Shown one piece after another: positions 19,338 to 28,154 of a DNA stretch of 64,000 nt. The stretch's first letter is position 1. Each line of letters begins with the position of its first letter. The translations under genes were made by a program, and so were the position numbers. The notes below the pieces were generated by a model. It was not told the DNA's origin. It made no database searches and worked only from the letters and a program-made list of their open reading frames with translations. Source of the stretch: Prado023 sp963736425 (GTDB lineage Bacteria > Actinomycetota > Actinomycetes > S36-B12 > CAIYMF01); assembly GCA_963736425.1 (NCBI GenBank), contig CAVTOX010000017.1, positions 141,872 to 205,871 on the forward strand, read 5' to 3'.

Positions 19338-20633
19338 ATGGCCCTGATCGTCCAGAAGTACGGGGGATCCTCCGTCGCCGATGCCCCCAGCGTGCGCCGC
19401 GTGGCCAGGCGCATCGTGGAGACCAAGCGCGCCGGCAACGACGTGGTCGTGGTCGTGTCGGCGATGGGCGACTCCACCGACGAGCTGCTCGAGCTGGCCA
19501 ACGAGGTCAGCCCGAACCCGCCGGGACGTGAGCTGGACATGCTGCTGACCGCCGGGGAGCGGATCTCGATGGCGGTGCTGGCCATGGCGATCCACGACCT
19601 GGGCGAGGAGGGCCGCTCCTACACCGGCTCACAGGCCGGGCTGATCACAGACTCCGCGCACGGCGCGGCCCGGATCATCGACGTGACGCCGGGACGCATC
19701 CGGCACGCGATCAGCGATGGGGCCATCCCGATCGTCGCCGGCTTCCAGGGGGTGTCCTACGACAGCAAGGACATCACCACCCTGGGCAGGGGCGGGTCGG
19801 ACACGACAGCTGTTGCGCTGGCGGTGGCCCTGGGCGCCGATGCCTGCGAGATCTACACGGATGTCGACGGCGTGTTCTCCGCCGACCCCCGGGTGGTCCC
19901 GGCGGCCCGACAGGTGCCCCGGATCAGCTACGAGGAGATGCTCGAGCTGGCTGCGGCCGGTGCCAAGGTGCTGCACCTGCGCTGCGTGGAGTACGCACGT
20001 CGGGCACGCATGCCGATCCATGTCCGATCCTCCTTCTCCGAGAAGGAGGGCACCTGGGTCCTCGACTCGTCCGATCCGCTGCCTGCAGCGGCCCATCCCG
20101 CCGAAGGGACAACTGTGGAGCAACCGATCATCGCGGGGGTCGCCCATGACCTCAACGACTGCAAGATCACCGTCGTCGGCGTCCCCGACCGTCCCGGAGA
20201 GGCCGCGCAGATCTTCCAGGCGGTCGCCGATGCGGGCGTGAACGTCGACATGATCGTCCAGAACGTGTCCCTGGGGGAGTCCGGGCGCACCGACGTGACC
20301 TTCACCTGCCCGGTCGCCTCGCGCGAGGATGCCATCGCGGCCGTTCGCCGTGAGCAGGACACGATCGGGTTCGAGGACCTCGTCTACGATGACGGGATCG
20401 CCAAGGTCTCGCTCGTCGGGGCCGGCATGCGCTCGCACCCGGGGGTCTCGGCCACCTTCTTCAAGGCCCTGGCCGATGCCGGCATCAACATCACCATGAT
20501 CACCACCTCCGAGATCCGGATCTCGGTCGTGACCGACCAGGACACCGCCACCGAGGCTGTCCGGGCGCTGCACACGGCCTTCGGGCTGGACGCCGACGGG
20601 GAGGCCGTCGTCTACGGAGGGACGGGCCGATGA
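19338..20633 (+). CDS. ask: Aspartate kinase
   Basis: 431 residues. First step of the lysine/threonine/methionine/diaminopimelate pathway. Start LIVQKYGGSSVADAPSVRRV contains the KYGGSS signature. The kinase domain (TLGRGGSDTTAVALA, YTDVDGVFSADPR) is followed by two ACT regulatory domains (KITVVGVPDRPGEAAQIF; ISVVTDQDTATEAVRALH). In this family the ACT region binds lysine and threonine for feedback. asd follows with a 4-bp overlap, giving the classic ask-asd operon. Confidence 0.95.
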   Translation: MALIVQKYGGSSVADAPSVRRVARRIVETKRAGNDVVVVVSAMGDSTDELLELANEVSPNPPGRELDMLLTAGERISMAVLAMAIHDLGEEGRSYTGSQAGLITDSAHGAARIIDVTPGRIRHAISDGAIPIVAGFQGVSYDSKDITTLGRGGSDTTAVALAVALGADACEIYTDVDGVFSADPRVVPAARQVPRISYEEMLELAAAGAKVLHLRCVEYARRARMPIHVRSSFSEKEGTWVLDSSDPLPAAAHPAEGTTVEQPIIAGVAHDLNDCKITVVGVPDRPGEAAQIFQAVADAGVNVDMIVQNVSLGESGRTDVTFTCPVASREDAIAAVRREQDTIGFEDLVYDDGIAKVSLVGAGMRSHPGVSATFFKALADAGINITMITTSEIRISVVTDQDTATEAVRALHTAFGLDADGEAVVYGGTGR

Positions 20634-21667
20634 GCGTCACTGTTGCGGTGGTCGGGGCCACCGGCCAGGTCGGTGGCGTGATGCGCCGCCTGCTCGACGA
20701 GTCCGGGATCGACGTGGGGACGGTCAGGTTCTTCGCCAGTGCGCGCTCGGCTGGGACGACCCTGCCCTGGCGTGGAATCGAGATCGTCGTGGAGGACGCC
20801 GCGACCGCCGACCCGTCGGGCATCGACATCGCGCTGTTCTCCGCGGGTGGGTCGACGTCCAAGGCCCTGGCGCCGGTGTTCGCGGCGGCGGGTGCGATCG
20901 TCATCGACAACTCCTCGGCCTGGCGGATGGACCCCGAGGTCCCCCTGGTCGTGTCCGAGGTGAACGCCGATGCCCTGGCCAGCATCCCCAAGGGGATCGT
21001 GGCCAACCCCAACTGCACCACGATGGCGGCCATGCCCGTCCTGGCCCCGCTGCATGCCGAGGCAGGCCTGCGGCGATTGGTCGTCAGCACCTATCAGGCG
21101 GTCTCCGGCAGCGGGCTGGCCGGCGTCGAGGAGCTCGCCGGACAGGTCCGGGCCGCAGTGGCCCAGGACATGACCGCACTGACCCATGACGGGTCCTCGG
21201 TGACCATGCCGGCGCCGACGAAGTACGTGGCTCCCATCGCCTTCGACGTGATCCCGCTCGCGGGGAGCATCGTGGACGACGGCTCCGGGGAGACCGACGA
21301 GGAGCAGAAGCTGCGCCACGAGTCCCGCAAGATCCTCGGGATCCCGGATCTCGCGGTCTCGGGTACGTGCGTGCGAGTGCCGGTGTTCACCGGCCACAGC
21401 CTGAGCATCAACGCCGAGTTCGAGCGGCCGCTGTCGGTGGAGCGGGCGCGCGAGCTGCTCGAGGGCGCACCGGGCGTTGTCTGGTCGGACGTGCCCACTC
21501 CGCTGCAGGCCGCCGGGGCCGATCCGACCTACGTGGGACGTCTGCGCCAGGACCCCGGCGTCCCGGATGGGCGGGGGTTGGCCCTGTTCCTGTCCAATGA
21601 CAACCTGCGCAAGGGTGCCGCCCTCAACGCCGTGCAGATCGCCGCACTCCTGGCTGAGCGCGCCTGA
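20630..21667 (+). CDS. asd: Aspartate-semialdehyde dehydrogenase
   Basis: 345 residues. Reduces aspartyl phosphate made by Ask. NADP-binding start VVGATGQVGGVMRRLL, catalytic cysteine in NPNCTTMAAM, and histidine in VFTGHSLSINAEF. The start overlaps the ask stop by 4 bp. The gene is followed by the tRNA-Pro promoter. Confidence 0.95.
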   Translation: MSVTVAVVGATGQVGGVMRRLLDESGIDVGTVRFFASARSAGTTLPWRGIEIVVEDAATADPSGIDIALFSAGGSTSKALAPVFAAAGAIVIDNSSAWRMDPEVPLVVSEVNADALASIPKGIVANPNCTTMAAMPVLAPLHAEAGLRRLVVSTYQAVSGSGLAGVEELAGQVRAAVAQDMTALTHDGSSVTMPAPTKYVAPIAFDVIPLAGSIVDDGSGETDEEQKLRHESRKILGIPDLAVSGTCVRVPVFTGHSLSINAEFERPLSVERARELLEGAPGVVWSDVPTPLQAAGADPTYVGRLRQDPGVPDGRGLALFLSNDNLRKGAALNAVQIAALLAERA

Positions 21668-21696
21668 CACCCAGCCCGCCGGCCCACAACCGCGGT

Positions 21697-21726
21697 TTGG
21701 GCTGGGGGTCAGCGTGCGGCTAGAAT
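21697..21726 (+). promoter_or_regulatory. Putative tRNA-Pro promoter
   Basis: TTGGGC (21697-21702) and TAGAAT (21721-21726) are separated by 18 bp; the tRNA begins 12 bp downstream. Same layout as at tRNA-Ile. Confidence 0.55.
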
Positions 21727-21738
21727 CGGTCGCGCAAT

Positions 21739-21811
<73 letters not shown>

Positions 21812-21812
<1 letters not shown>

Positions 21813-21859
21813 CACATGACAGGGCCCCGGGGATGTTCCCCCGGGGCCCTGTCATGTGT
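21812..21859 (+). terminator. Palindromic terminator after tRNA-Pro
   Basis: Perfect 21-bp stem (21812-21832 with 21839-21859) and loop ATGTTC. It starts at the tRNA discriminator base. Core and loop closely match the tRNA-Ala terminator although the outer stem sequences differ, so the structure is conserved beyond simple duplication. Confidence 0.85.
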
Positions 21860-21881
21860 CCCGGACTCGCAGCCGGGATTC

Positions 21882-21925
21882 GGGAGGAGGCTCGCCAAGG
21901 GCGAGCCGACGGCTCCCGCCATCCC
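21882..21925 (+). repeat. tRNA-end-copy element, copy 2 (at tRNA-Pro)
   Basis: Positions 21882-21917 match 5833-5870 except for two missing A residues: GGGAGGAGG, CTCGCC-AAG-GGCGAG hairpin, CCGACGG, CTCCC. It runs into 21914-21925, an exact 12-bp copy of the tRNA-Pro 3' part (21799-21810). The copied stretch differs from that at tRNA-Ala, so each element carries the end of its own tRNA. The copies start 115 bp apart here. Confidence 0.75.
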
Positions 21926-21952
21926 CTCCGGGCGCTCACGAAGCCAGGTCCA

Positions 21953-22020
21953 CAGACCCTCCCGCGCCGCACAGATCCTCCCGGCCGGCGCGGAGGATCC
22001 ATGCCTTGACGGAGGGTCTG
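21953..22020. repeat. Nested inverted repeats between tRNA-Pro and phosphoesterase gene
   Basis: Outer arms CAGACCCTCC (21953-21962) and GGAGGGTCTG (22011-22020) are perfect. Inner arms GATCCTCC (21974-21981) and GGAGGATC (21992-21999) are also perfect, with the loop CGGCCGGCGC. The structure lies between converging transcription units and probably acts as a two-way terminator. Confidence 0.6.
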
Positions 22021-22030
22021 GCACACGGGT

Positions 22031-22050
22031 CCCCCACCCACCCCTACCCC
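22031..22050 (-). other. G-quadruplex-type run at phosphoesterase stop
   Basis: Minus strand reads GGGGTAGGGG, TGGGTGGGGG: four G-runs of three to five with short loops. It spans the stop codon region of the phosphoesterase gene. Pattern-based inference. Confidence 0.4.
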
Positions 22051-22955
22051 GCCACCACCGTCAGCACCGTCGCCTCCGGCCGGCACGCCAGCCGGATCGG
22101 GGTGTACGGGCTGGTCCCGAGCCCGGCCGAGACGTGCAGGGCGGACTCCTCCCAGCCTGACAGTCCCTTGGCCTGGCTGCGGGGGAGGTCGCAGTTGGTG
22201 ACCAGCGCCCCCACCCATGGCAGGCACACCTGGCCGCCGTGGGTGTGGCCGGCCAGGATCAGGTCGGCACCGTCGGCGGCCATGGCATCGAGCACCCGAC
22301 GGTAGGGCGCGTGGGTGACCCCGAGCCGCAGGTCGGCCCCGGGATCGAACGGGCCGGCGACGTCGGCGTACCGGTCGCGGCCGATGTGTGGGTCGTCAAC
22401 TCCCCGCGCATCGATGCGCCAGCCGCGCACGGCGACCTCGGCGACCTCGTTGTCCAGGTCCTGCCACCCAGCCACGACCAGGCCCTCGTTGAGCGGGGTG
22501 ACGTCGATCTTGGGCCGCTTCGTGCGCAGCTCACTGGGACCCGACAGGTACTTGGCGGGATTCGCCCGGGCAGGGGCGTAGTAGTCGTTCGACCCCCGAA
22601 CGAACAGCCCAGGCCGATCGAGCAGTGGCTCCAGGGCGGCCAGCGCCAGGCGGGGACCCTGGGCGTCGCCGTGGAAGTCGCCGGTCACGACGGTCAGGTC
22701 CACGTCGAGCTCACCCAGGGAGCGGACCCACTCGATGCGGTCGGTGTCTCGCGGGGACAGGTGCAGGTCCGACAGGTGCAGGATGCGCAGTGGCGGGCGC
22801 CCATCCGCGGCACGCTCAGAGGGCCGGCTCAATCTGACCTCAGCCGATCGAAGCGTGTACTGGCGGGCCTCCCAGAGGCTGTAGGCAGCGGTGGCGGCGC
22901 CGACCGCCAGCAGGGACGCCACGGCGCCCATGGAGGCGCGGGCGGCTGTCGGCAT
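22044..22955 (-). CDS. Metallophosphoesterase, membrane-anchored
   Basis: 303 residues. One N-terminal membrane segment (MGAVASLLAVGAATAAYSLWEA), then a calcineurin-like domain: LHLSDLHLSP (DxH), VVTGDFHGD (GDxxD/H), LFVRGSNDYY (GNxD/H region), GVTHAP and LAGHTHGGQ (GHTH). The final motif is complete, so a two-metal phosphoesterase is expected. The substrate is unknown. ATG at 22955 avoids overlap with the divergent yqeY-like gene. Confidence 0.87.
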   Translation of the reverse strand: MPTAARASMGAVASLLAVGAATAAYSLWEARQYTLRSAEVRLSRPSERAADGRPPLRILHLSDLHLSPRDTDRIEWVRSLGELDVDLTVVTGDFHGDAQGPRLALAALEPLLDRPGLFVRGSNDYYAPARANPAKYLSGPSELRTKRPKIDVTPLNEGLVVAGWQDLDNEVAEVAVRGWRIDARGVDDPHIGRDRYADVAGPFDPGADLRLGVTHAPYRRVLDAMAADGADLILAGHTHGGQVCLPWVGALVTNCDLPRSQAKGLSGWEESALHVSAGLGTSPYTPIRLACRPEATVLTVVAG

Positions 22956-23046
22956 GCCCCAAGTCTGGCAGTGGTGGCACATGGATCCCGCATCCGCGAG
23001 CAGCGCCGTGGGCGTGGGGCTCGGGTCCACCCACCACAATGGGGCC

Positions 23047-23508
23047 ATGAGTACCCTCAAGGAGACCCTGCAGGCCGACCTGACCGAGGCCATCCGGAGC
23101 CGGGATGGGCTCACAGCAGCCACCGTGCGGATGGCCCTGACCGCGGTGACCACCGAGGAGGTCTCGGGCACGTCGGCGCGGACGCTCAGCGACGCGGAGG
23201 TCATGGCCGTCCTGACCAAGGAGGCCAAGAAGCGCCGGGAGGCTGCGACTGCCTTCACGGATGCCTCGCGGCCGGAGCTCGCCGAGCGGGAGTTGGCCGA
23301 GCTCGATGTGCTCGCGCGCTACCTGCCCGAGCCGCTGACGGCCGAGGAGGTCGGCGCGCTGGTGGACGCAGCCGTGGCGCGACTTGCTGACGAGGGCGTC
23401 ACGGGCATGCCTGCGATGGGCCGGGTCATGAAGGACGTGACCCCGCAGGTTGCAGGGCGCTTCGACGGCGGCCAGCTGGCCACGATGGTCCGGGCCGCAC
23501 TGTCCTGA
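23047..23508 (+). CDS. GatB/YqeY domain-containing protein
   Basis: 153 residues. STLKETLQADLTEAIRSRD at the start, then the helical YqeY domain (LARYLPEPLTAEEVGALV; GMPAMGRVMKDVTPQVAGRFDG). The domain is shared with the tRNA-binding tail of GatB, so tRNA-related activity is plausible but unproven. It lies between the phosphoesterase and the penicillin-binding protein, as in other actinobacteria. Confidence 0.9.
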   Translation: MSTLKETLQADLTEAIRSRDGLTAATVRMALTAVTTEEVSGTSARTLSDAEVMAVLTKEAKKRREAATAFTDASRPELAERELAELDVLARYLPEPLTAEEVGALVDAAVARLADEGVTGMPAMGRVMKDVTPQVAGRFDGGQLATMVRAALS

Positions 23509-23523
23509 GCGTCCCGGCGAGGT

Positions 23524-25818
23524 CTACCGGGCCTGACCCTGGCCCTGACCCTGCTGGTCCTGGCCCTGCTGGTCCTGGCCCCGACTTGAGTCACCGAATC
23601 CTGGGAACGTGCGCTGCCACCAGGGAACCTCGGGCGCGGCGTACCGGCTGCCCTGGTAGGGGGTTCCGGCCTGGCGGGCAGGTAGGAGCCCCCACTCGTT
23701 CTTCAGCTCCATGGGGACTGGAGCGCTGTTGGCCAGGGCCCCCTCCATCGCCTTCTTCCACGTGGGTCCGGGAAGCGAGGAGCCGAAGACCTCCGGGTAG
23801 TACCGGTCGTTGATGGTCAGGTTCACCAGGGGGTGCTTGTAGCCGCCGCGAGGGTCGCCGACCCAGACAGCAGCCCCCAGGTCCGGCGTTGACCCAGCGA
23901 ACCAGACCGCAGCGTGGTTGTTGATGGTGCCGGTCTTGCCGATCGTGTCCCGGCCCAGGGTCATCGGGCCACCAGTGCGCCCGGAGATGTTGCCGTCCAC
24001 GACGTTGGTCAGCACCGCTGCCGCACCGTCGGCGACATTGCGGGTGATCGCCTGCTCGCACTTCGGCGCCGACACCGGCAGGTCCTTGCCGTCGCGGTCG
24101 ACGATCTTGGTGATGACGCGCGGCTTGCAGTAGACGCCATGGGCGGCCACCGTGGCATAGGCGTTGGCAAGCGTGAGCGGGGAGATCTCCGTGGTCCCGA
24201 GGGTGAACGACGCCACCTCGGCGGTCGTACCGTCAGCCCGGACATCACTGAGGTCGCTGCCGTCGGCGTACTTCACCCCCATCTTCCGGGCCGCTTCCAC
24301 CGTCTCGCACACCCCCGCCTGCTTCTCCAGCTCGGCGAAGAAGGTGTTGACCGAGTAGGCGGCACCCCGGAACATGTCGAAGTTGCCCGACGAGGTGGAG
24401 TTGGAGACCGGCCAGGGCTCGGTTCCGCCGCTGGAATCCCCCGACAATGGGGCGCCATTGCAGCCCACGAAGCCCGTGAACTCCCTGCGCGGCGGGGCGT
24501 TGATGACGGTGTAGGGGCTGATTCCCTTCTCCAGTGCGGCGACGATCGTGAAGATCTTGAACGTGGAGCCGGCCTGCATGCCGATCGTTCCGCCGTCGGC
24601 GAGGTCGACCGCGTAGTTGTACGTCGTCTCCCACCACTTCTTGTCCGACTTGCTGGTCCCCCAGACGCGGTTCTGGGCCATGGCCCGGATGTCACCGGTT
24701 CCGGGCGTGACCATCGCGATCGCTGTGGCCTTCCGGCTCGCATCCTTGGGTGGGATGGCCTCCATGACGGCCTTCGTTGCCGCCTTCTGGGCTGTCATGT
24801 CCAGGGTCGTGTAGATCTTGTAGCCACCGGCATTCCAGGCGGCCTCACGCTCCTCCGGCGTTGACCCGAAGGCCTTCATCTCGGTGACCTGACGGATCGC
24901 GTAGTCGCAGAAGTAGGGGGCGAACGACGTGGTGCAGCCGTTGTACTGGATCTTGGGGTTCAGGTAGTCCTCGATGTCCGCGGACTTGGCGGCGCGAGCC
25001 TCCTCGACCGTGATGTAGCCGAGTTCGGCCATCCGGTTGAGCACGACGTCGCGGCGCTTCTGGGACTGGCGCGGGTTGCGGGTCGGGTCGAAGCGCGACG
25101 GCTGCTGCACGATCCCGGCCAGCGTCGCCGCCTCCACGAGCTCGAGGTCCTTGGCGCTCTTGGAGAAGTAGCGCTGCGAGGCGGCCTCGACGCCGTAGGC
25201 CTTTGCGCCGTAGTAGCTGATGTTCAGGTAGCGCTCGAGGATCTGGTCCTTGGTCAGGCGCTTCTCCAGCGCCATCGCGTAGCGGATCTCGCGCAGCTTG
25301 CGGGTGATGGTGTCCTCTTTGGCGGCGGCCTGCTCCTCCTCGTCCTTGGCCGCCGTGAGCAGGACGTTCTTGACGTACTGCATCGTCAAGGTGGACCCGC
25401 CCTGGGCGACGCCTCCGGACGTGACGTTGGTGACCGCGGCGCGCAGGAACCCGCGGGGGTCGAACCCGTTGTGCTCATAGAACCGGGAGTCCTCGATCGC
25501 GACCACGGCCTCGGCCATCACCGGTGCCACCTTGTCGATGGTGACTTCCTTGCGGTTCTCCTCGAAGACCGTTGCGATCTTTGTGCCGTCCGCGGCGTAG
25601 ACGCGGGTGCGCACCGGAAGGGCCGGCTCGCGGAAGTCGCGAGGGAGATCCTCGAACGAGGAGATCGAGTCACGGGCCAGGACGCCGACGGGGCCGATCA
25701 CAGGCAGGGCCATGCCCGCCACCACGACGCCGGCGAGCGCGGCGACGGCCACGAGGGCCACCAGGCGCGTCACGGACCACGCTGCTGGCCGGCGCCGGGC
25801 GCGATTCGTAGAGGGCAT
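23524..25818 (-). CDS. Class A penicillin-binding protein (glycosyltransferase/transpeptidase)
   Basis: 764 residues. Short cytoplasmic start, one membrane anchor (RLVALVAVAALAGVVVAGMAL), glycosyltransferase family 51 domain (IEDSRFYEHNGFDPRG; GGSTLTMQYVKN; KILERYLNxxYYG-type motif seen as ILERYLNISYYG), then the transpeptidase: active serine in AGSTFKIFT, YSVN, and GKTGT. It polymerises and cross-links peptidoglycan outside the membrane. The tail is a Gln/Gly/Asp repeat (GQDQQGQDQQGQGQGQ) encoded by repeated GGTCCTGGCCCTGCT-like units. Equivalent in position to ponA2 beside the ArsA-like pair; the whiB4 gene found there in mycobacteria is missing. Confidence 0.93.
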   Translation of the reverse strand: MPSTNRARRRPAAWSVTRLVALVAVAALAGVVVAGMALPVIGPVGVLARDSISSFEDLPRDFREPALPVRTRVYAADGTKIATVFEENRKEVTIDKVAPVMAEAVVAIEDSRFYEHNGFDPRGFLRAAVTNVTSGGVAQGGSTLTMQYVKNVLLTAAKDEEEQAAAKEDTITRKLREIRYAMALEKRLTKDQILERYLNISYYGAKAYGVEAASQRYFSKSAKDLELVEAATLAGIVQQPSRFDPTRNPRQSQKRRDVVLNRMAELGYITVEEARAAKSADIEDYLNPKIQYNGCTTSFAPYFCDYAIRQVTEMKAFGSTPEEREAAWNAGGYKIYTTLDMTAQKAATKAVMEAIPPKDASRKATAIAMVTPGTGDIRAMAQNRVWGTSKSDKKWWETTYNYAVDLADGGTIGMQAGSTFKIFTIVAALEKGISPYTVINAPPRREFTGFVGCNGAPLSGDSSGGTEPWPVSNSTSSGNFDMFRGAAYSVNTFFAELEKQAGVCETVEAARKMGVKYADGSDLSDVRADGTTAEVASFTLGTTEISPLTLANAYATVAAHGVYCKPRVITKIVDRDGKDLPVSAPKCEQAITRNVADGAAAVLTNVVDGNISGRTGGPMTLGRDTIGKTGTINNHAAVWFAGSTPDLGAAVWVGDPRGGYKHPLVNLTINDRYYPEVFGSSLPGPTWKKAMEGALANSAPVPMELKNEWGLLPARQAGTPYQGSRYAAPEVPWWQRTFPGFGDSSRGQDQQGQDQQGQGQGQAR

Positions 25819-25837
25819 GGGCCGATTTTACGGCAAC

Positions 25838-27043
25838 TCAGGCCGTGCTATCGTCTGGCGGCTCTGCGCGTCGCTGCGCCATCAGCTGCCCGACCCGGCG
25901 TAGCCCCTCTAGGTCGTGGACGTCCTGGGCCAGGGCCGTGACCGATGTCACAGGCACCTGCGGGTTCGCGGCGACGAATCTGTCGGCCAGTCGGTGCTGG
26001 CGCTCGGCCTGACGCATGCGCTCGGCGTGCAGCTCGAGCAGGGATGCGGTCAGGGCCTCGGCCGAGTCCTCGACGGGGTCGTGAGCCCGCAGTCGCTCGG
26101 CGCCGGCGGCTGCCTGGTCAGGGCTGAGCTCGGGCAGTCGGACCGGAGCGACGCGGTTCAGCACCAGCCCAGCCAGCGGCATGCCCTCGGACTCCAGGCG
26201 CTCCACGAAGTAGGACGCCTCACGCAGCGCGTCTGGCTCGGGCGCGGCGATCACCAGGAAGGCCGTGCCGCGGGCCGCAAGCAGGGCGTAGGTCTGTTCG
26301 GCCCGTTCCCGGAATCCGCCGAACAGTGCGTCGGCCGAGGCGACGAACGTCTGCAGGTCGGTCAGGACCTGGGCGCCGATGATCTTGTTCAGGACGTTGC
26401 TGAACACCCCGAGGCTGGCCGACACGAGCCGCATGTAGGCCCGGCCTCCCACGCGCGCGGGCGCCACGAGGATCCGGATCAGTCGCCCGTCGAGGAACGC
26501 GCCGAGCCGCATCGGGGCGTCGAGGAAGTCCAGGGCGGAGCGTGAAGGTGGGGTGTCCACGATGATCAGGTTCCAGCGGCCCTCGGACTGGGACTCGCGG
26601 TGCAGCTGCCCCAGCTTCTCCATGGCCATGTACTCCTGCGTGCCGGCGAACGAGCTCGACAGGGCCTGGTAGAACGGGTTCTCCAGGATGGCCTGGGCGC
26701 GGACCGGGTCGCTGTGGGCGATGACGACCTCGTCGAAGGTCCGCTTCATGTCCAGCATCATCGCGTCCAGGGATCCCCCGCTGGACAGGTCGATCCCCGG
26801 GATCGGGGCCGGGGTGTTGTCCAGTTCCGACAGTCCCAGGGACTGGGCCAGCCGTCGGGCGGGGTCGATGGTGAGCACCACAGTCCGTCGGCCCGCCTCC
26901 GCGGCGCGCACACCGAGGGCGGCCGCGGTGGTGGTCTTGCCCACACCGCCGGAACCGCAGCAGACGATGATGTGCGTGGTGGGGTCGGCGAGCAGGGCGT
27001 CGATGTCCAGGGTCGCGGCCGACTCCCACAGGGCCGGGCTCAT
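25838..27043 (-). CDS. ArsA-like ATPase (second of pair)
   Basis: 401 residues. Deviant Walker A CGSGGVGKTTTAAALG, switch region IDPARRLAQSLG and IVDTPPSRSALDFLD as in ArsA/Get3 ATPases. C-terminal third is helical and charged. It corresponds to Rv3680 in the Rv3679-Rv3680 pair, whose products work together and have been linked to resistance to glycerol-derived and other toxic metabolites in mycobacteria. No arsenite partner genes are nearby. The start overlaps the stop of the first ATPase by 4 bp. Confidence 0.88.
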   Translation of the reverse strand: MSPALWESAATLDIDALLADPTTHIIVCCGSGGVGKTTTAAALGVRAAEAGRRTVVLTIDPARRLAQSLGLSELDNTPAPIPGIDLSSGGSLDAMMLDMKRTFDEVVIAHSDPVRAQAILENPFYQALSSSFAGTQEYMAMEKLGQLHRESQSEGRWNLIIVDTPPSRSALDFLDAPMRLGAFLDGRLIRILVAPARVGGRAYMRLVSASLGVFSNVLNKIIGAQVLTDLQTFVASADALFGGFRERAEQTYALLAARGTAFLVIAAPEPDALREASYFVERLESEGMPLAGLVLNRVAPVRLPELSPDQAAAGAERLRAHDPVEDSAEALTASLLELHAERMRQAERQHRLADRFVAANPQVPVTSVTALAQDVHDLEGLRRVGQLMAQRRAEPPDDSTA

Positions 27044-28059
27044 GGGCGCGGCTCCGGTCCCATGCCGGCGGCGCGCAGCTGGGCCGCCAACTCGTAGAGG
27101 GCCCCGAGGTCGATCCCGGTGGCGATGTGGCCCAGGGACAGCTGGGGCAGGTCCAGCTGTCCCAGGCTGGCGCGCTCCTGCTCGGCCACAGCCACCCGCT
27201 CGGCATGGTCGCGGGCCTCGTCGACCAGCGCGTCGACCACCTCCTCGACCGTGTGCGGGTCCCGGGAGGTGATCACGTCAGCCGACCGTACGGCCCCGGC
27301 CAGAGCCGTACGGTCCAGGGCGCCGCGCAGTGCATCGGCGCGCTGGACCGAGGTCAACATGGGCGGCCGTTCGGAGTTGATGACCACCGCACCGACCGGC
27401 AGGCCCTCCTCCTGCAGGTGACCCACCCCATCGATGGTCTCCTGGACCGGCATCTCCTCGAGAAGGGTCACCAGGTGCACGGCGGTCCGCGGGGACGCCA
27501 TGACGGCCATCACGGACTTCGCCTGGCTGTGGATGGGCCCCATCCGGGCGATCCCGGCGACCTCGGAGTTGACGTTGAGGAACCGCGTGATCCGACCGGT
27601 CGGTGGGGCGTCCAGCACGACAGCATCGAAGACGGGCTTGCCGTCCTTGGTCCGCTTGACCGCCTCGACAGCCTTCCCGGTGAGCAGGACGTCGCGCACG
27701 CCCGGCGCGATGGTCGTGGCGAAGTCGATCGCTCCGATGCGCGCCAGCGCCGAGCCGGCCCGGCGCAGGTTGTAGAACATCTCGAGGTACTCCAGAAGGG
27801 CCGCCTCAGGGTCGACCGCGAGTGCGCGCACCTCGCCGCCATCCGGGGCCCGCGCGACGCGGCGCTCCTCGTAGGGCAGCGGTGCGGAGTCGAACAGCTG
27901 GGCGATCCCCTGCCGGCCCTCGACCTCCATCAGCAGGGTCCGCCGGCCCTCGGCGGCCAGGGCCAGCGCCAGCGCAGCGGCCACAGTGGTCTTGCCCGCG
28001 CCACCCTTGCCCGAGACGATGTGCAGCCGCACGTCGGGGAACAGCCGGGGCGCGCTCAT
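27040..28059 (-). CDS. ArsA-like ATPase (first of pair)
   Basis: 339 residues. Walker A SGKGGAGKTTVAAALALALA at 15-35, LLMEVEGRQGIAQLF, and VVLDAPPTGRITRFLNV. Rv3679-like member of the pair. The two proteins use slightly different P-loops (GKGGAGKT versus GSGGVGKT), which fits a heteromeric complex; this is inference. Overlaps the downstream ATPase gene by 4 bp. A G-rich run lies just upstream in the gap. Confidence 0.88.
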   Translation of the reverse strand: MSAPRLFPDVRLHIVSGKGGAGKTTVAAALALALAAEGRRTLLMEVEGRQGIAQLFDSAPLPYEERRVARAPDGGEVRALAVDPEAALLEYLEMFYNLRRAGSALARIGAIDFATTIAPGVRDVLLTGKAVEAVKRTKDGKPVFDAVVLDAPPTGRITRFLNVNSEVAGIARMGPIHSQAKSVMAVMASPRTAVHLVTLLEEMPVQETIDGVGHLQEEGLPVGAVVINSERPPMLTSVQRADALRGALDRTALAGAVRSADVITSRDPHTVEEVVDALVDEARDHAERVAVAEQERASLGQLDLPQLSLGHIATGIDLGALYELAAQLRAAGMGPEPRP

Positions 28060-28114
28060 CGTCGAAGACTATTGGGCGGTGAGCCCCGGCGCCCGGCCGG
28101 TGAGGTACTACACC

Positions 28115-28147
28115 GGGGTGGGCTGGGTGGGGTGGGGCGGCGGGCGG
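28115..28147 (+). other. G-quadruplex-type run between ArsA pair and secreted protein gene
   Basis: GGGGTGGGCTGGGTGGGGTG, then GGGCGGCGGGCGG: six or more G-runs of three or four. It shares GGGCTGGGTGGGG with the minus strand at 5951-5980. Fills most of the 95-bp gap. Pattern-based inference. Confidence 0.45.
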
Positions 28148-28154
28148 CCCCCAC

